Source: Dacryopinax spathularia (taxonomy: Eukaryota > Basidiomycota > Dacrymycetes > Dacrymycetales > Dacrymycetaceae). From it: a stretch of 64,000 nt of DNA. Position 1 is the first letter of the stretch. The number at the start of each line of letters is the position of its first letter. A model generated the notes under the pieces. That model saw only the letters and a program-made list of their open reading frames with translations, searched no databases and had not been told where the DNA came from. The stretch lies in NCBI GenBank assembly GCA_037974965.1, contig JBBPFI010000018.1, positions 712,458 to 776,457 on the forward strand, read 5' to 3'. Positions 45,854-56,400 of the stretch are shown one piece after another. The position numbers and the translations under genes are program-made.

Positions 45854-47034
45854 AGATACCCGATATGATATGCCGCCTTCACCTAGCCATGGTAATGGAT
45901 ACGCTTTACCCAGAAGTCCATGATTGTACCATAATGAATGCAATTCGAGCGGTTTTGCTGTTCACGCATACATGGGTCAACGTGGCGAGCGGTATTGCTG
46001 TTCCCGCATACATGAGTCAACGTGGCATGCATAAGCCACTTGGCGAACCACTGGAAGGTCTTGAACTGTCACTTCACACTGCGAACGCTCTTCAGAAAGG
46101 AGTCACAAACACAACTGGCAGTAGAACACCTGTTCCTGTTACATACCAGCGTCCAGAACCCAGTGATTCTCCTAAGGACAGACCATAAGCCGTGTGGGCA
46201 CTCCCATACGGTGATTGGAGTGGAAAGCGCAAGTGCCTTCTGTAACAGGAAGACGATTGTCCTGCACCGGGATGGTTAGACATGGTGCATGCAGCAAATC
46301 CAAGCCCATATTCTCCCCATGGAAGATTAGCATGGGAAGATGCCACTTCCTTGCCCGATGTTGGCGAAGGAGCTCACAAGCAGCTCCAGCATTTTGCTTC
46401 AGTTTTGACCTGGAAATAACCCCATCATACTCCCTCTTGGCAGCTGGGGCAGTAAGAATGAGACACTGAGGTGGCCAAGGCATCATTAAATGTGATTGTT
46501 GGCTGTTCAGGGCACCAGGACACCTGTGGTTGAATGAACCCAGTGGGGGAACAGTAGTATTGACTGTATGTACATACTGATGTTATATTACCAAACGAGA
46601 AAGACGTGTTCATCTTGCGTAGCCTGTCATCAACTCTGGTTCTTTGCTGAACAGGATTTTGTAGAGTTTGCGCAACTGGTTCTGCTCACGACTGATAGGA
46701 TAATTCAAGATGCCGTTCTCGAGTTCAGGCAGTGCTGTATCATAGGCAACTTGGTTGCCTCCAGTTTGAATGTTGTTGTAATCAGTCTTGTTGTACAGTA
46801 GGTCGACTAGGTCACTTTCCTTGGCCCCAAACCCCATTCAATCGGCTGGGGCATCTAAAGGGGTATTTTGCAGGGTTTGGGTCAGATCCACGCGTCTGGG
46901 TGCCTCAAAACAACCCCTCAAAACCCATTCATTCCAGAAAGCGAATGTAGTTATTCTTCTGAACAACTACATCCTATATATTCCAGCCGATTCCCTTTGA
47001 TTCCAAACCCTTCTGGTATATGCTCACAGTGGGT
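45854..47034. other. Transition to subtelomeric DNA, no intact gene
   Basis: Contains a 40-bp tandem duplication (45947-46026) and then visibly AT-richer sequence. Minus-strand open frames (46172-46486, 46425-46613, 46610-46837) contain suggestive fragments such as SHSYCPSCQEGV and GHxxPMLIFH-like text but cannot be joined into one reading frame. I regard it as possible decayed transposon or gene debris. Confidence 0.4.
45947..46026. repeat. 40-bp tandem duplication
   Basis: Two adjacent 40-bp units (45947-45986 and 45987-46026), both beginning GAGCGGT and ending GTCAACGTGGC, differ at three bases. Confidence 0.85.
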
Positions 47035-48135
47035 CTATTGCAACCTCCTTCTTTTGGCTTTTGCGACCTCTGCAATCCATTCGGCACTGCTGTGCGCATG
47101 ATGTTGAGGTGGTGATCGTTGTGGTCTTGCTTGACTTGTGGCAGACCGGCGAGCATCTACCGCGACCTCAGCAATCTCTGGCTCCCGCTGTGCTTGTTTT
47201 GGGACAGGTAACAGTAGGTTCCGTGCCTTGAGCAGTGCCACATTATGCTCACCAAGCATATCTGCCAGTACTCCTTCAAAATCCTGCTTGTGCCATCTCT
47301 GTTGTACCTGTTGCCATGATGCAGACAAGTATGCTTCGTCATGGAATCGGTAGTTGCTGTCTTCTGGTGCACCATTTGAGAGCAGGTTTTTATGGGTGCC
47401 AAAGACATGGAAGAGACCCATATTGCAGAACAATGGCAATGGAATGCGTTTTTTGGCTAACAAACTCAGTTGTTCTTCCATCTGATCCAGATCAAGACAC
47501 TCACAATGGACCTTGTCCTTCAGGTCTTTCAGAGGCACTCCTGTTTCACGCTCGATCTCCTTTTCCATATGATGGAAGCGATAAACACAATATAGCAAGA
47601 AGAAAGCCAGAATACGTTCTGGGTCTTTCTGCCCTTTTCGATCACTTGGTGGGCCTAGAGTGAGCTTGTGTTGCTGCTCGCGAACCTTTTCTGCAGAGTA
47701 TAACCCATGGAGCTGATCCAGTGTTGGTGGCTGATATTGATATTTGGGCAATAAGCGAGCCAAAATCGTGGTCAAAAAAAGGAAGTATTGGTGCATCGGT
47801 GTGTCCAAGTCATGCAATAATCGACGTTCAATCAAGCGATAAGCCTTTGGATAATCCATATTTGCGACCTTCTTTTGCACATCCTTGCCATCTTTAAGGT
47901 CCTGGAATGCATGTTGCAGCTCAATGGACAGGCTCTTGCGGTGAGTTGGAATCGAGTTGAATTCGGGGTGAAGCGGATCAGTTGCCATCCATCCTTCATC
48001 ATTCTGAAAGTCTTTTGCTTGTTCTTTTGCCAAATACGTGTTCATGGCTGCCTCTTCATCATCTTCTTCGCTGTTATGAACAATATCCTCGGTATCAAAG
48101 GAAGCAGGAATGGCAGCTTCCAATCCTATCATCAT
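47035..48135 (-). CDS. Uncharacterised subtelomeric protein, family member A
   Basis: Single-exon ORF. First true ATG at 48135 (MMIGLEAAIPASFDTEDIVH) gives 366 aa. I do not recognise the family. It is helical, with an acidic N-terminus (NSEEDDEEAAMNTYLAKEQA) and a basic tail (AEVAKAKRRRLQ), possibly nuclear. Blocks align in order with the ORF at 48983-49954: SIPTHRKSLSIELQHAFQDL, LDTPMHQYFLFLTTILARLL, VHCECLDLDQMEEQLSLLAK and GLFHVFGTHKNLL. Codon usage and base composition are AT-richer than in the second member and the rest of the window. No transposase or nuclease motif seen. Confidence 0.6.
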   Translation of the reverse strand: MMIGLEAAIPASFDTEDIVHNSEEDDEEAAMNTYLAKEQAKDFQNDEGWMATDPLHPEFNSIPTHRKSLSIELQHAFQDLKDGKDVQKKVANMDYPKAYRLIERRLLHDLDTPMHQYFLFLTTILARLLPKYQYQPPTLDQLHGLYSAEKVREQQHKLTLGPPSDRKGQKDPERILAFFLLYCVYRFHHMEKEIERETGVPLKDLKDKVHCECLDLDQMEEQLSLLAKKRIPLPLFCNMGLFHVFGTHKNLLSNGAPEDSNYRFHDEAYLSASWQQVQQRWHKQDFEGVLADMLGEHNVALLKARNLLLPVPKQAQREPEIAEVAVDARRSATSQARPQRSPPQHHAHSSAEWIAEVAKAKRRRLQ

Positions 48136-48507
48136 GTTCTCCAAAAGAGGTACCGGTATATGCTATCAAAAGGTGAACCACGGCCTCTGTCGTTCACTGC
48201 TTATTCTAATGAATGTACTCTAGGCTGCTTTGCAAGAGGATTTAGAACAGAATGACGGCGGATCCCTGATTGAATCCACTGGATTGGCAGTGCCATTGCT
48301 CCTCCCACTCGTGACTATGCATCCATGCTGATCAGGTTCCAGAGCTTGCAATGATTCGATTCGCCGGTGGAAGACCTGTTAAGACGTATGCACCGTCTCT
48401 CGGAAATGAAACATCCTACAGGGGTCTATGGGTGAGTACGGATAGGGGTTGAGGGTAGGGTACGCCGAAAATGCGGCCCGAAACCTCCCTATCTCCCTAT
48501 CCGTAAC

Positions 48508-48752
48508 ACCCATCACCTCCCCGCAGGCGAGCTCGTGATGGGTTGGCACGCATTTGAACCCATCACAAGCTCGCGCGCGAGGAGGTGATGGAAAAACGCT
48601 TACGAACCCATCACCTCCTCGCGCGCGAGCTCGTGATGGGTTCAAACGCGTGCCAACCCATCACGAGCTCGCGCGCGAGGAGGTGAAGGGGCTGTGCTAA
48701 GCGAAAAAGCGGCCCAACCCATCACGAGCTCGCCTGCAAGCTCGTGATGGGT
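48508..48752. repeat. Array of five ~36-bp palindromic units
   Basis: Units at 48508-48543, 48558-48590, 48606-48641, 48656-48686 and 48717-48752. Each begins ACCCATCAC and most end GTGATGGGT, with a GC-rich centre containing GAGCTCG and/or GCGCGCGAGGAGG. Spacers are 14-30 bp. Spacer 1 (TGGCACGCATTTGA) is nearly the reverse complement of spacer 3 (TCAAACGCGTGCCA), so units 1-2 and 3-4 form a larger inverted repeat centred near 48598. It lies between two related ORFs. Confidence 0.9.
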
Positions 48753-48982
48753 TGGCACGGGTCATTCGTTAGGCGCACGCTGCAATGCTTGCAGCACATC
48801 GACCATCCCCGTAACCCCTCTCTTGCATCTCCGTTGCACCGTACCGTCCTCTGCCTCTTTCCAAGGCCTCCTTGGGCCACCTACAGCGTAATATACATAT
48901 AATACATTATAATACAAGGTATCCTTTCTTTATATACAGCCTCTACGTTTATTTTGTTGCGCTCCCTTTATCCGCTCCCGAC

Positions 48983-49954
48983 TTAGACTCCACGCGGGTT
49001 CAGCTCGAGCCGGGACGAGTGCATGCTGCATGTCAGATTACGCAACATCTCCTGCGTCATCGGGGCATGCCGTTGCTGCACTGTCGCCCTCTTGTCCGGG
49101 CTTGCGCCCGTATTGCGTTGTGCGGGACGCTGCAACATACCTGTAGCTTCCCAGTGCGCAATGTCTGCATCCGACCAGATATGCCGTAGCCCTTCTTTGT
49201 GCTGTCCTCGTTCCCAGCAGTCCTTGATCTCCCTCCAGAGTGCTTCGATCCGGCTATGCTTGGCCATTCGCCAGTATTCGATGCCGTTCGTTTGGCGCTG
49301 GCGTGGACCACGCTTACCCAGCATATCCTTGTGCGGGCTGAGGACAGTGTAGAAGCCCCAGGATGCAAACAGACCCCAATGCAAGGCATGGTTTGCTGCG
49401 GACATTAGCAGAGCATTCATCCGTATCCAGTCACACTCACAGGTCTTTGTCTTCATCATCCCATCTGTCACCCCCCAATGTGTCGCAAGCTCCTCCTGCT
49501 GATCGTAGAGCATGTACATCAGCCAGGCGATGAACAAGGCGGCCACGATCCCCACGTGGGTTGTCCCTGCGGCACGCTCTGGCACCAGCATTACCATGTT
49601 CTTCACCACGTTGCGTGCATCCTCGACCGTGTTGAGACGTGCGTTTGGGTTGGACGCCATGTATCGGTATCGTGGGTGGATCTTGCAGAGCAGCGTGGCA
49701 CAGAATAGGATGTACTGGTGCAGGTCGGTCTCGATCCGCTCCTCGAAGAGCGCACGGAGGTGCTCGAATGCCGGTCGATACTGCGCACCTGTTGCCCCAC
49801 GCCCCCCGCCCTTGCAGAGCTCTTCAAAGCCGTTGTTCATCTCCTCGGACAGGTCCCTGCGGAAGGTTGGAATTGACCAGAGCGTTGGCGGGAGCTGAGC
49901 TTTCCAGGCGTGCGGCCGGGGGTTGACACGGTCGCGTTCAGCCTGGATCTGCAT
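48983..49954 (-). CDS. Uncharacterised subtelomeric protein, family member B
   Basis: Open frame extends to 49984 and beyond toward 50020. First ATG is at 49954 (MQIQAERDRVNPRPHAWKAQ), giving 323 aa. A CTAG at about 50023 could be an exon boundary, so the N-terminus is uncertain. Related to the ORF at 47035-48135: SIPTFRRDLSEEMNNGFEEL, IETDLHQYILFCATLLCKIH, KTKTCECDWIRMNALLMSAA and GFYTVLSPHKDML align with the matching blocks there in the same order and spacing. The two share same-strand orientation but not base composition (this one is GC-rich). A hydrophobic stretch (HVGIVAALFIAWLMYMLYD) could be a buried helix. Function unknown. Confidence 0.6.
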   Translation of the reverse strand: MQIQAERDRVNPRPHAWKAQLPPTLWSIPTFRRDLSEEMNNGFEELCKGGGRGATGAQYRPAFEHLRALFEERIETDLHQYILFCATLLCKIHPRYRYMASNPNARLNTVEDARNVVKNMVMLVPERAAGTTHVGIVAALFIAWLMYMLYDQQEELATHWGVTDGMMKTKTCECDWIRMNALLMSAANHALHWGLFASWGFYTVLSPHKDMLGKRGPRQRQTNGIEYWRMAKHSRIEALWREIKDCWERGQHKEGLRHIWSDADIAHWEATGMLQRPAQRNTGASPDKRATVQQRHAPMTQEMLRNLTCSMHSSRLELNPRGV

Positions 49955-50033
49955 TGTCACGTACTCGTCCTCATCCGCAGGCACATAGCGGCCGGACCGG
50001 GCCTGCCGGGGGTTGTCATCGACCTAGCCGGAG

Positions 50034-50067
50034 GCTAGGGTCCAACCCGCAGGGTTGGACCCCTAGC
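50034..50067. repeat. Strong hairpin
   Basis: Arms GCTAGGGTCCAACCC (50034-50048) and GGGTTGGACCCCTAGC (50052-50067) around a GCA loop, with a single extra C. It sits just upstream of the 5' end of family member B. Confidence 0.85.
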
Positions 50068-51030
50068 CCCGGCCCCCGTTTTCTCGACAACTAATAACGG
50101 TATCCCATTGTACTAACTTTGTAAGGCTAACAGGAAGTCCCGACCACGAGAAAACGGGTAGACAGCAATTGTTATGAATAGGGATCGACAGCAAGGCGTC
50201 CGTCCCGACGGTGCTTGCCACCGTCACGGGACGTTTCATATCCGGACCGTTCTCAACGCCCAAGCCCCATTACAGCGCTCATTTCGCCGCATCCCCATTT
50301 CGCAGTCTCACCACCTCACAACCTCCCGTCCCGTCCAGGACACATACAGTACTTCGATCGAGAGAAGCCAGAGAAAACGCCAAAAACGCCATACACGACG
50401 GTATCGAGGTTGCACTTGCAGTGACGACGCTAGGGTCCATCGCTAGGGTTCGCGGCCGCGTCGCGGGTGGGCGGTCGATCACGTAATTCGGTCACGTGAG
50501 CTCCGCCACGGTCAATGTAGATATCGGAAATGCTTGGTCGGGATGTAACAGGTCGAATAATGGGGCCCAATGTAATAAGTCGTTCAATCGGGCAGTGGCA
50601 TCGGAAGACCGCGCGCGGCGTATCACGATCCATTGTCCAAGATATTGGGCCATCCTCACGGGGGATTTAACCCTGTGTAGTCGCAGTCGGCGCACGAGGA
50701 CCCGTTCAGGGTTTGTCGGCTCGAATGTTAATGCTCGTATCATCCTCGTCATCGTAAGGCGGTAGTCGATGCGCGAGGGCCTCGGAATGGCATGTCGCGC
50801 CGGTTACCGACTGTTAGTGTTGGTCGGCGCACAATTGGGAAGACCCACTCAAGAGTCAGAAGGCGAGAAGAAAGAGGGCCACCGGCTGGCAGCCACAGAG
50901 CGATAGGTGAATGGTCGGGCAGCGATATACGAAATCGGGATGCAGATACGAAATTGGGATGCCGGAATATGGTGAACGATGGGATAGCAAGGTGGAGAGT
51001 AGTGAAGGAGCGAGTCGAGCCGATTCGGTT
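50068..51030. other. About 1 kb without a supported gene
   Basis: A plus-strand frame (50211-50486) contains SREARENAKNAIHDGIEVAL, weakly like the N-terminus of some fungal NLR-type proteins, but no continuation was found. Otherwise nothing. Confidence 0.35.
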
Positions 51031-51888
51031 TCACTCATCCATGTCTGTCTCAGACCGAGAACCTGGCATCTGATAGTAGATGCTCGTAGCCAGATGCTTC
51101 ATCGCAATGAAACAATCCGTGAAGAAAGCACGATAACGAAGTCGTGCCATGCCGTCTTGCGAGTGCGTTATATTCCGGCAGCGCTGCACGATCGTCTTCG
51201 TCTCTCGCCACCGTCCCGTAATGACGGCCTGGCTGAGTTCTTCGGTCACAGGCACCAGATAGAAACTAGGGGTCACCCCGACCATGGTGATGCAGGGGAC
51301 GTCCCACGACACCAGTGGGTCAAGACCGAGGTCCTTTCGTTTCCTATTGTTGTCCTGGAACGCGGCGATGGCTTCGGCGATGACTTGCGGCTCTGGATTT
51401 GGCAACCGAACCGTGTGCCCCTCGACGATTGGGGTGAGCGGGGCCGGTTTGTCCTCGACGACGACCAGAACGAGTCTGTTCTTGTGCATCATTGCAACGT
51501 CGGGCGAGATCAAGCTGGTTACGCCGCACATTGTGAACGCAAGCATCGGCCGACTCCGCAACATGAAGTCATCATAGGCGTAACCGAGTAGGCGCATGTT
51601 GTTCAAGACGAAGTCGTCAACCGCCGATTCGTGTCTCTCCCTCGTTATCGTCTCCAGATGGAGGAAGTACTGGTAAACGTCGTTGTCGCTCTTGTCGGTG
51701 AAATCGTCTGGGTGGTCGACAGTGAACAGTTGCGGCTTCAACGCCTCCCCTGCGCCGACCTGCCAAAACCCCCCGAAGAACTTCTCCGGTCGCACCAACT
51801 TGACGTCGATGTTGAGTCCCTTGAGCTCGTTGTCAGTCCATTCGTTAGGCGGCTTCTGACTCAGAATGATTTTCGCATTATCGTCCAT
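51031..51888 (-). CDS. PD-(D/E)XK nuclease-like protein
   Basis: 285 aa from MDDNAKIILSQKPPNEWTDN. An in-frame ATG at 52251 would add 121 Pro/Phe-rich residues that look non-conserved, so I chose the shorter form. Catalytic pattern of the PD-(D/E)XK fold: helix with Glu (RERHESAVDDFVLNNMRLLG), PD at 129-130 (SLISPDVAM), E145-D-K147 (LVLVVVEDKP, the ExK pair), then Gln168 in EPQVIAEAIAAFQDN. A C-terminal helical part contains FFTDCFIAMKHLATSIYYQM. No DNA-binding domain is visible. Nuclease activity is inferred from motif order only. It is divergent from the helicase gene. Confidence 0.65.
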   Translation of the reverse strand: MDDNAKIILSQKPPNEWTDNELKGLNIDVKLVRPEKFFGGFWQVGAGEALKPQLFTVDHPDDFTDKSDNDVYQYFLHLETITRERHESAVDDFVLNNMRLLGYAYDDFMLRSRPMLAFTMCGVTSLISPDVAMMHKNRLVLVVVEDKPAPLTPIVEGHTVRLPNPEPQVIAEAIAAFQDNNRKRKDLGLDPLVSWDVPCITMVGVTPSFYLVPVTEELSQAVITGRWRETKTIVQRCRNITHSQDGMARLRYRAFFTDCFIAMKHLATSIYYQMPGSRSETDMDE

Positions 51889-53441
51889 GTCGTCGTCCTT
51901 CCGGATGCCAAGGTAAGATAACCTGTGTGGTCCCCGTTCGACCAGGCAAGCTACCACGAGGAGACAGAGCAAGGATAAGCAGGGAGCAGGGAGGCAGAAG
52001 AGGGGAACAGAGGCGAAAGGGGAACAGAGGCGAAAGGGGAACGGATGAGCCCGGGGAAAGGGGAAGGAGACGACAGAGGGGAAAAGGGGCAAGGCAAGAT
52101 GTTTACGTGGCATGCGCGCCAATGTTTTTCTGCCCTTTTTGCTTCCGCTTGATGCATCGCCTCTCAGGGACCATGTGGTATCCCAGGGACCTCGTGCTAC
52201 CCCTTGGCCTTGGGCGTCAACCGTCCTTCGTCCCTCGCCATTGTCTTCCATCTCTCATTCCTCCCTTACACCTCTCTCTTATTCACCTCTCTCTCCCCTC
52301 TCCTCTCTCCTCTCCTCCTTCCTCTCCCCTCTCGTTCCACTTCTAGGCTCCCCCATTTCATTATGTCTCCGTCCTCCCCCGGTCGTCGGCCTTAGCACTA
52401 CTCGGTCAGTCCGGCGATCCTCGATCCTTGGGCGAAGAACCCGTTGTTCTCACATGGCAAACCTCTTGCCTGTTTCGCCTTTCACTCTCTAGTCAACGGC
52501 CTCGGTACCACCCTCTTTCCTGGCATCACACTCGTCTCACACTTTGCCAGGCCAATCTAGGCCACCTGCGCTTTGCCTACTCCGATCCTGTCTCCACTAC
52601 AACCTCCGAGCGTCTCCCAGACCACGCCCCGGATCACAGCCATCTTCCCCCGCCGGTCGCCATCTCTTCATGCTGCGATGCGAACGACTGGGGCGCGCAG
52701 TGACATGGCCTCTGAAGCAGCACCAGTGTGACCATCTCGGGCCGCCAACAACGTTGCGCCGGTCGACATCTACTCATTTTGCGATGCGAACGACTCGATA
52801 TGGCCGCCCACCTTCCTAGAGCTTGGAACCATCCTCACCACAGCCTTCCCCAAGCTACTTTCCCTCATCCAAGGCGTTCTGGGATTCAAGGATGCCTCCA
52901 AGCAATTCTATCCACTCGCCCCCTCAAATGAGGGGCAACCACACTGCTCTATTGGCTGCCATTTCCCTCCGAGCGACGCCAACGCCCAGCAGGCTCGCCA
53001 TGATCGTCCCGACAGCGTAGCCAGGCACCTGTTACACCACGGTCTATCACACTACCGTCGATTCTCACTTTCCATCGCGTTCCCCGACGGTTCCACCGAA
53101 TGGACCTGCATCATGGAGCGGTGCGCGTCAGTCGACCTGTCGCCACGCATATAAGACGACCTTCGAAGACCTTGCCGCGGCGTGTCCTCTTCGTCTCACT
53201 CTCCTTTCCCCTCTCTAACCGCTACTTCAAACTTCGACCATTTACTCTCTCCATTTCCCAATCTTTCCTTTCACGCCCACTCTTCACTTTACCTCTCTCC
53301 GATCTTCTCCCGTCCATTTTCTGTCTCCCCTCCGTAGTCATCTTTCTCATATTTTCCCCTTTCCTTTCACGTCATATTCTCCTGCCCAATAACTCCTCCT
53401 TTTCTTTACTCCTTACTTCCTGGCAACGTGGCACGGCAACC
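51889..53441. other. Divergent promoter region, pyrimidine-rich, with direct repeat
   Basis: 1.5 kb between the nuclease-like gene and the helicase gene. Two dense CT tracts (about 52250-52350 and 53190-53420) resemble CT boxes before highly expressed fungal genes. A 39-bp direct repeat lies at 52651-52689 and 52757-52795. No gene seen. Confidence 0.5.
52651..52795. repeat. 39-bp direct repeat pair
   Basis: Copies 52651-52689 and 52757-52795 start CGCCGGTCG and end GCGATGCGAACGACT, with a few mismatches in the middle. Confidence 0.75.
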
Positions 53442-56400
53442 ATGGCGTCAACCCGATGTTCTACGGACGGCTGTCTCCGTCCCGAGGACCCGGATCTAGG
53501 TCCCAAGCACGCCGAAAACCACACGCGGCTCTATCACCAGAACGAAATCAAGTTCCAATTCCTGGAGCATGCCGCCTTCATACGCCGCGATGGTCTGGTG
53601 TTCCACTGTCCACTGGACGCGTGTGACTTCGTCACCAATGATCCTCGCGCCTTTCACCGTCACTGGCGTACTGAAAACCCAAAAGGTGCGCGCGCCCCGC
53701 CGCACTCTACACCCCGCCCATCACTCACGAGCGGCCAGCCCTCCAGGACCAGAACAACGTCTCCTGCAATAAGGGCAACCTATACCTCCAGGCGGATCCC
53801 GACAACGTCTACTCATACCCTGTTCGACCACCCTCATCGCCCCTCTCATCATCACCTTCTCTCCGTCGCCCAGCTCGGTCTCCGTCTTCTCCCACCAAGT
53901 CGCCGACCTCGCCAGCATCAGACTGGAACCCCGATGAGACCACGCTGGTCCATGCGCCTGCCTCCCAGCTCGGCATCGTAGCACAACCCATCCACACGTG
54001 GGTTGACCGCTGTCATCCCGTGCTCACCGCACACCACTTCGCCGTTCAAATGCCCTGGAAGGTCGCCGTATGCATTGGTTGTGGCAACGCTGTCGAACCC
54101 AAGTCGCTCTACAACCATTACCGACGTTGCCACCAGCTTGCCACCGGGAAGGCGCCCGGTCCAGGTGACGAAGAAGGTCTGCTAGAGGAAGTCGTGGCCA
54201 TTCCCCTTCAGGACGCGAATATCGTCATTGAGGATTTGGTGTACTCTACCTCGCCTATCCTGGCAACACCTATCCCTGGATGGAAGTGCCGCATTCAACA
54301 CCTGCCGAAGCACACCTCAACCAAGCATGCCACTTGCGATCAGGCACACGCATCAGACAGCGCCATGCGCGCCCACCTGACCATCTACCATCCGGAGGAC
54401 ACCAACAACGTGCCTGGGCGGTTGAGGAAATTTGCCGAGTCGATACAAGTCCAACGACTGTTCAACCTGCCGGCCAAGGGCGGTGCTTCTTACTTCCAAG
54501 TTTCCGCTGCCAATCCCACCAACTACCACCCCGGTATCAAAGCACTTCTCCGCCGATTGGATCGTGAGCGCCTGGAGCCCCCCCCATTCAACGGAAATGT
54601 CGTAAACGCCAGGGCCCTCAGCGCGTTTCAATATCGTGTGCACTGGCACGAGTTAGTTGCCAAGATCGACCTCACTGATCTCCACGACCTTGGGCGGGTC
54701 CGCTTGGCAGACGATGAGGCGCATTACGCACCCCTTGCGCACGCGTGCCGTGCCTTTGTCAACTCTGTACAGCTCGAGCACCTACCACGCCTGCAGCAAA
54801 CCCTGGTCTGCGTCTGGCTTGCCATCGAAGACGGACAGTTTGAGCGAGGCTCACCCCACCGTGGGTACCAGGAACAAGGGGCCCGCGACGCTGAGGCCAA
54901 CATGATCTTGCGTTTTATAATGGCATCGCTGCGCCTTTATGTCCCCCATCCACCTCCCCTGGACTTCTCACTCTACCTTTCCGACGACCAAATCACGATG
55001 GTCCGCAACCTGCATCAAGCATGTTGCACAGAAAAGCCCACCGAAGGCCAACTCTGCCAATGGGTCTTTGCGTTCCTCTATTCAATTTTCACAGTCGAAC
55101 ACGACGATGAGGACTGGGCACCGTCCGCCGTAGAGCGTTGGCTGCTTCTGGAGTGTATCACCAAGACGGGAAGCTGGCTACCAATGAAGAGCGTCGGGCC
55201 GATCACCGCCAGGTTTAAGCATTGCATCCGAGATGTCTGTGCTGAAATGATCTACACGTCTGCGCTCACCGCTCAGGGCACCCTACCATATGACGCCCAA
55301 CGAGAAGCAAGTGAGCTTGTGCGACCGTATCACAGCATTGGCGTGCCACACGCCTTTCAAGCCATCACCTTCGTTGCCGGTCTCGTCCACTCGATCAACG
55401 AGAACTCGGAAACCCTACCCCACGCATCTTGGGCAAGAGATCGCAGCGTCATCTTCTTCGAACGCTATTGTTTCGAACTTGAAGACTTCCGCGTAGGTGT
55501 ACGCTCGATTGTGGACGCTGCAGAAAAGCATTTCAACGAAATCGTACTCCGAGGACTCGATTTACGATGGCTCGACGAGATTGTAGACAAGTTGATGGAT
55601 CCCAATGTGAGGATAGTGGATGAGCACGCTAAACAGGACATAAACTACTCTGCACTGACCGACCCTGCGAACACGCTCATTTCCCAGGTCGCCCTCCAGC
55701 AACGACTGCTGCAAGCATTTGTTGACCTCGATTTGAACACACCTGGGCAACCGCCCTTCCTTCTTCGGCGTGGCGAGCTGGATCAAGACGGGTCAGCAAT
55801 TTTTGAGCCTGAGCTGGTTCGTCGATACCTGGCCAGTGTCGAACACGCCAAGCTCTCCACTGGTGTTGCCATGCACGTTTCAGGTGGAGGAGTCATGCGA
55901 GGAACGGAGTTTGTGTCTGCAAAGATTCGCAACGATCGCTTCAGCCAGCGCAACTTTATCCTAATTGACCATAAGTGGGCTACTCACAACACCTACTACA
56001 AAATGCTCCACCAACTCAAATCGCACGGCGTCAATCTTCGTGTCTATCCCGATCGCGTGTCTAGGCTCTTGTGGAAGTGGTTCCTCGCCTTCAAGCCTTT
56101 AGAAGAACTGCTGTACCGCTGCCTGGAGGAGCCTGTCGCTTCTGTGATGGCGCGTGACTACTTTTTCAACTCCGGTACCACCCTACTCAAGAGCGATCAA
56201 TTTGCGGACAAGCTCTACGATATGACCACATCGTTCATCCATAACGGTCTCGGCCTCCGCGCATACCGCCAGATCGCCAAGCTAATCATTCGAGACATTG
56301 TTGCGGGCGAGGACATCGATGAGTTCTGCGAGGACGTCAGTGATGAACTCGGGAACCCTGTGGACGCGCAATTCGGCCATTCTTCGACTGTCGCACAGCG

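Noticed and set aside
46172-46837. Minus-strand frames with CPSC and NHRMGVPT-like text
   Set aside because: Cannot be joined in one frame with plausible splice sites. Recorded only as possible debris.
48508-48752. True CRISPR array
   Set aside because: Eukaryotic chromosome, no cas genes, units differ from each other and alternate in orientation, spacers are mutual inverted copies.
50211-50486. NLR-type N-terminal fragment
   Set aside because: Similarity is to a short, low-information helix and there is no downstream NACHT or NB-ARC sequence.
51889-52251. N-terminal extension of the nuclease-like ORF
   Set aside because: Pro/Phe/Leu-rich low-complexity translation of a CT-rich promoter. 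The internal ATG gives a protein with the expected domain start.
54020-54049. Start of the helicase at the GTG of the long open frame
   Set aside because: An upstream exon with C2H2 fingers and a start ATG at 53442 splices in frame, so the gene begins earlier.
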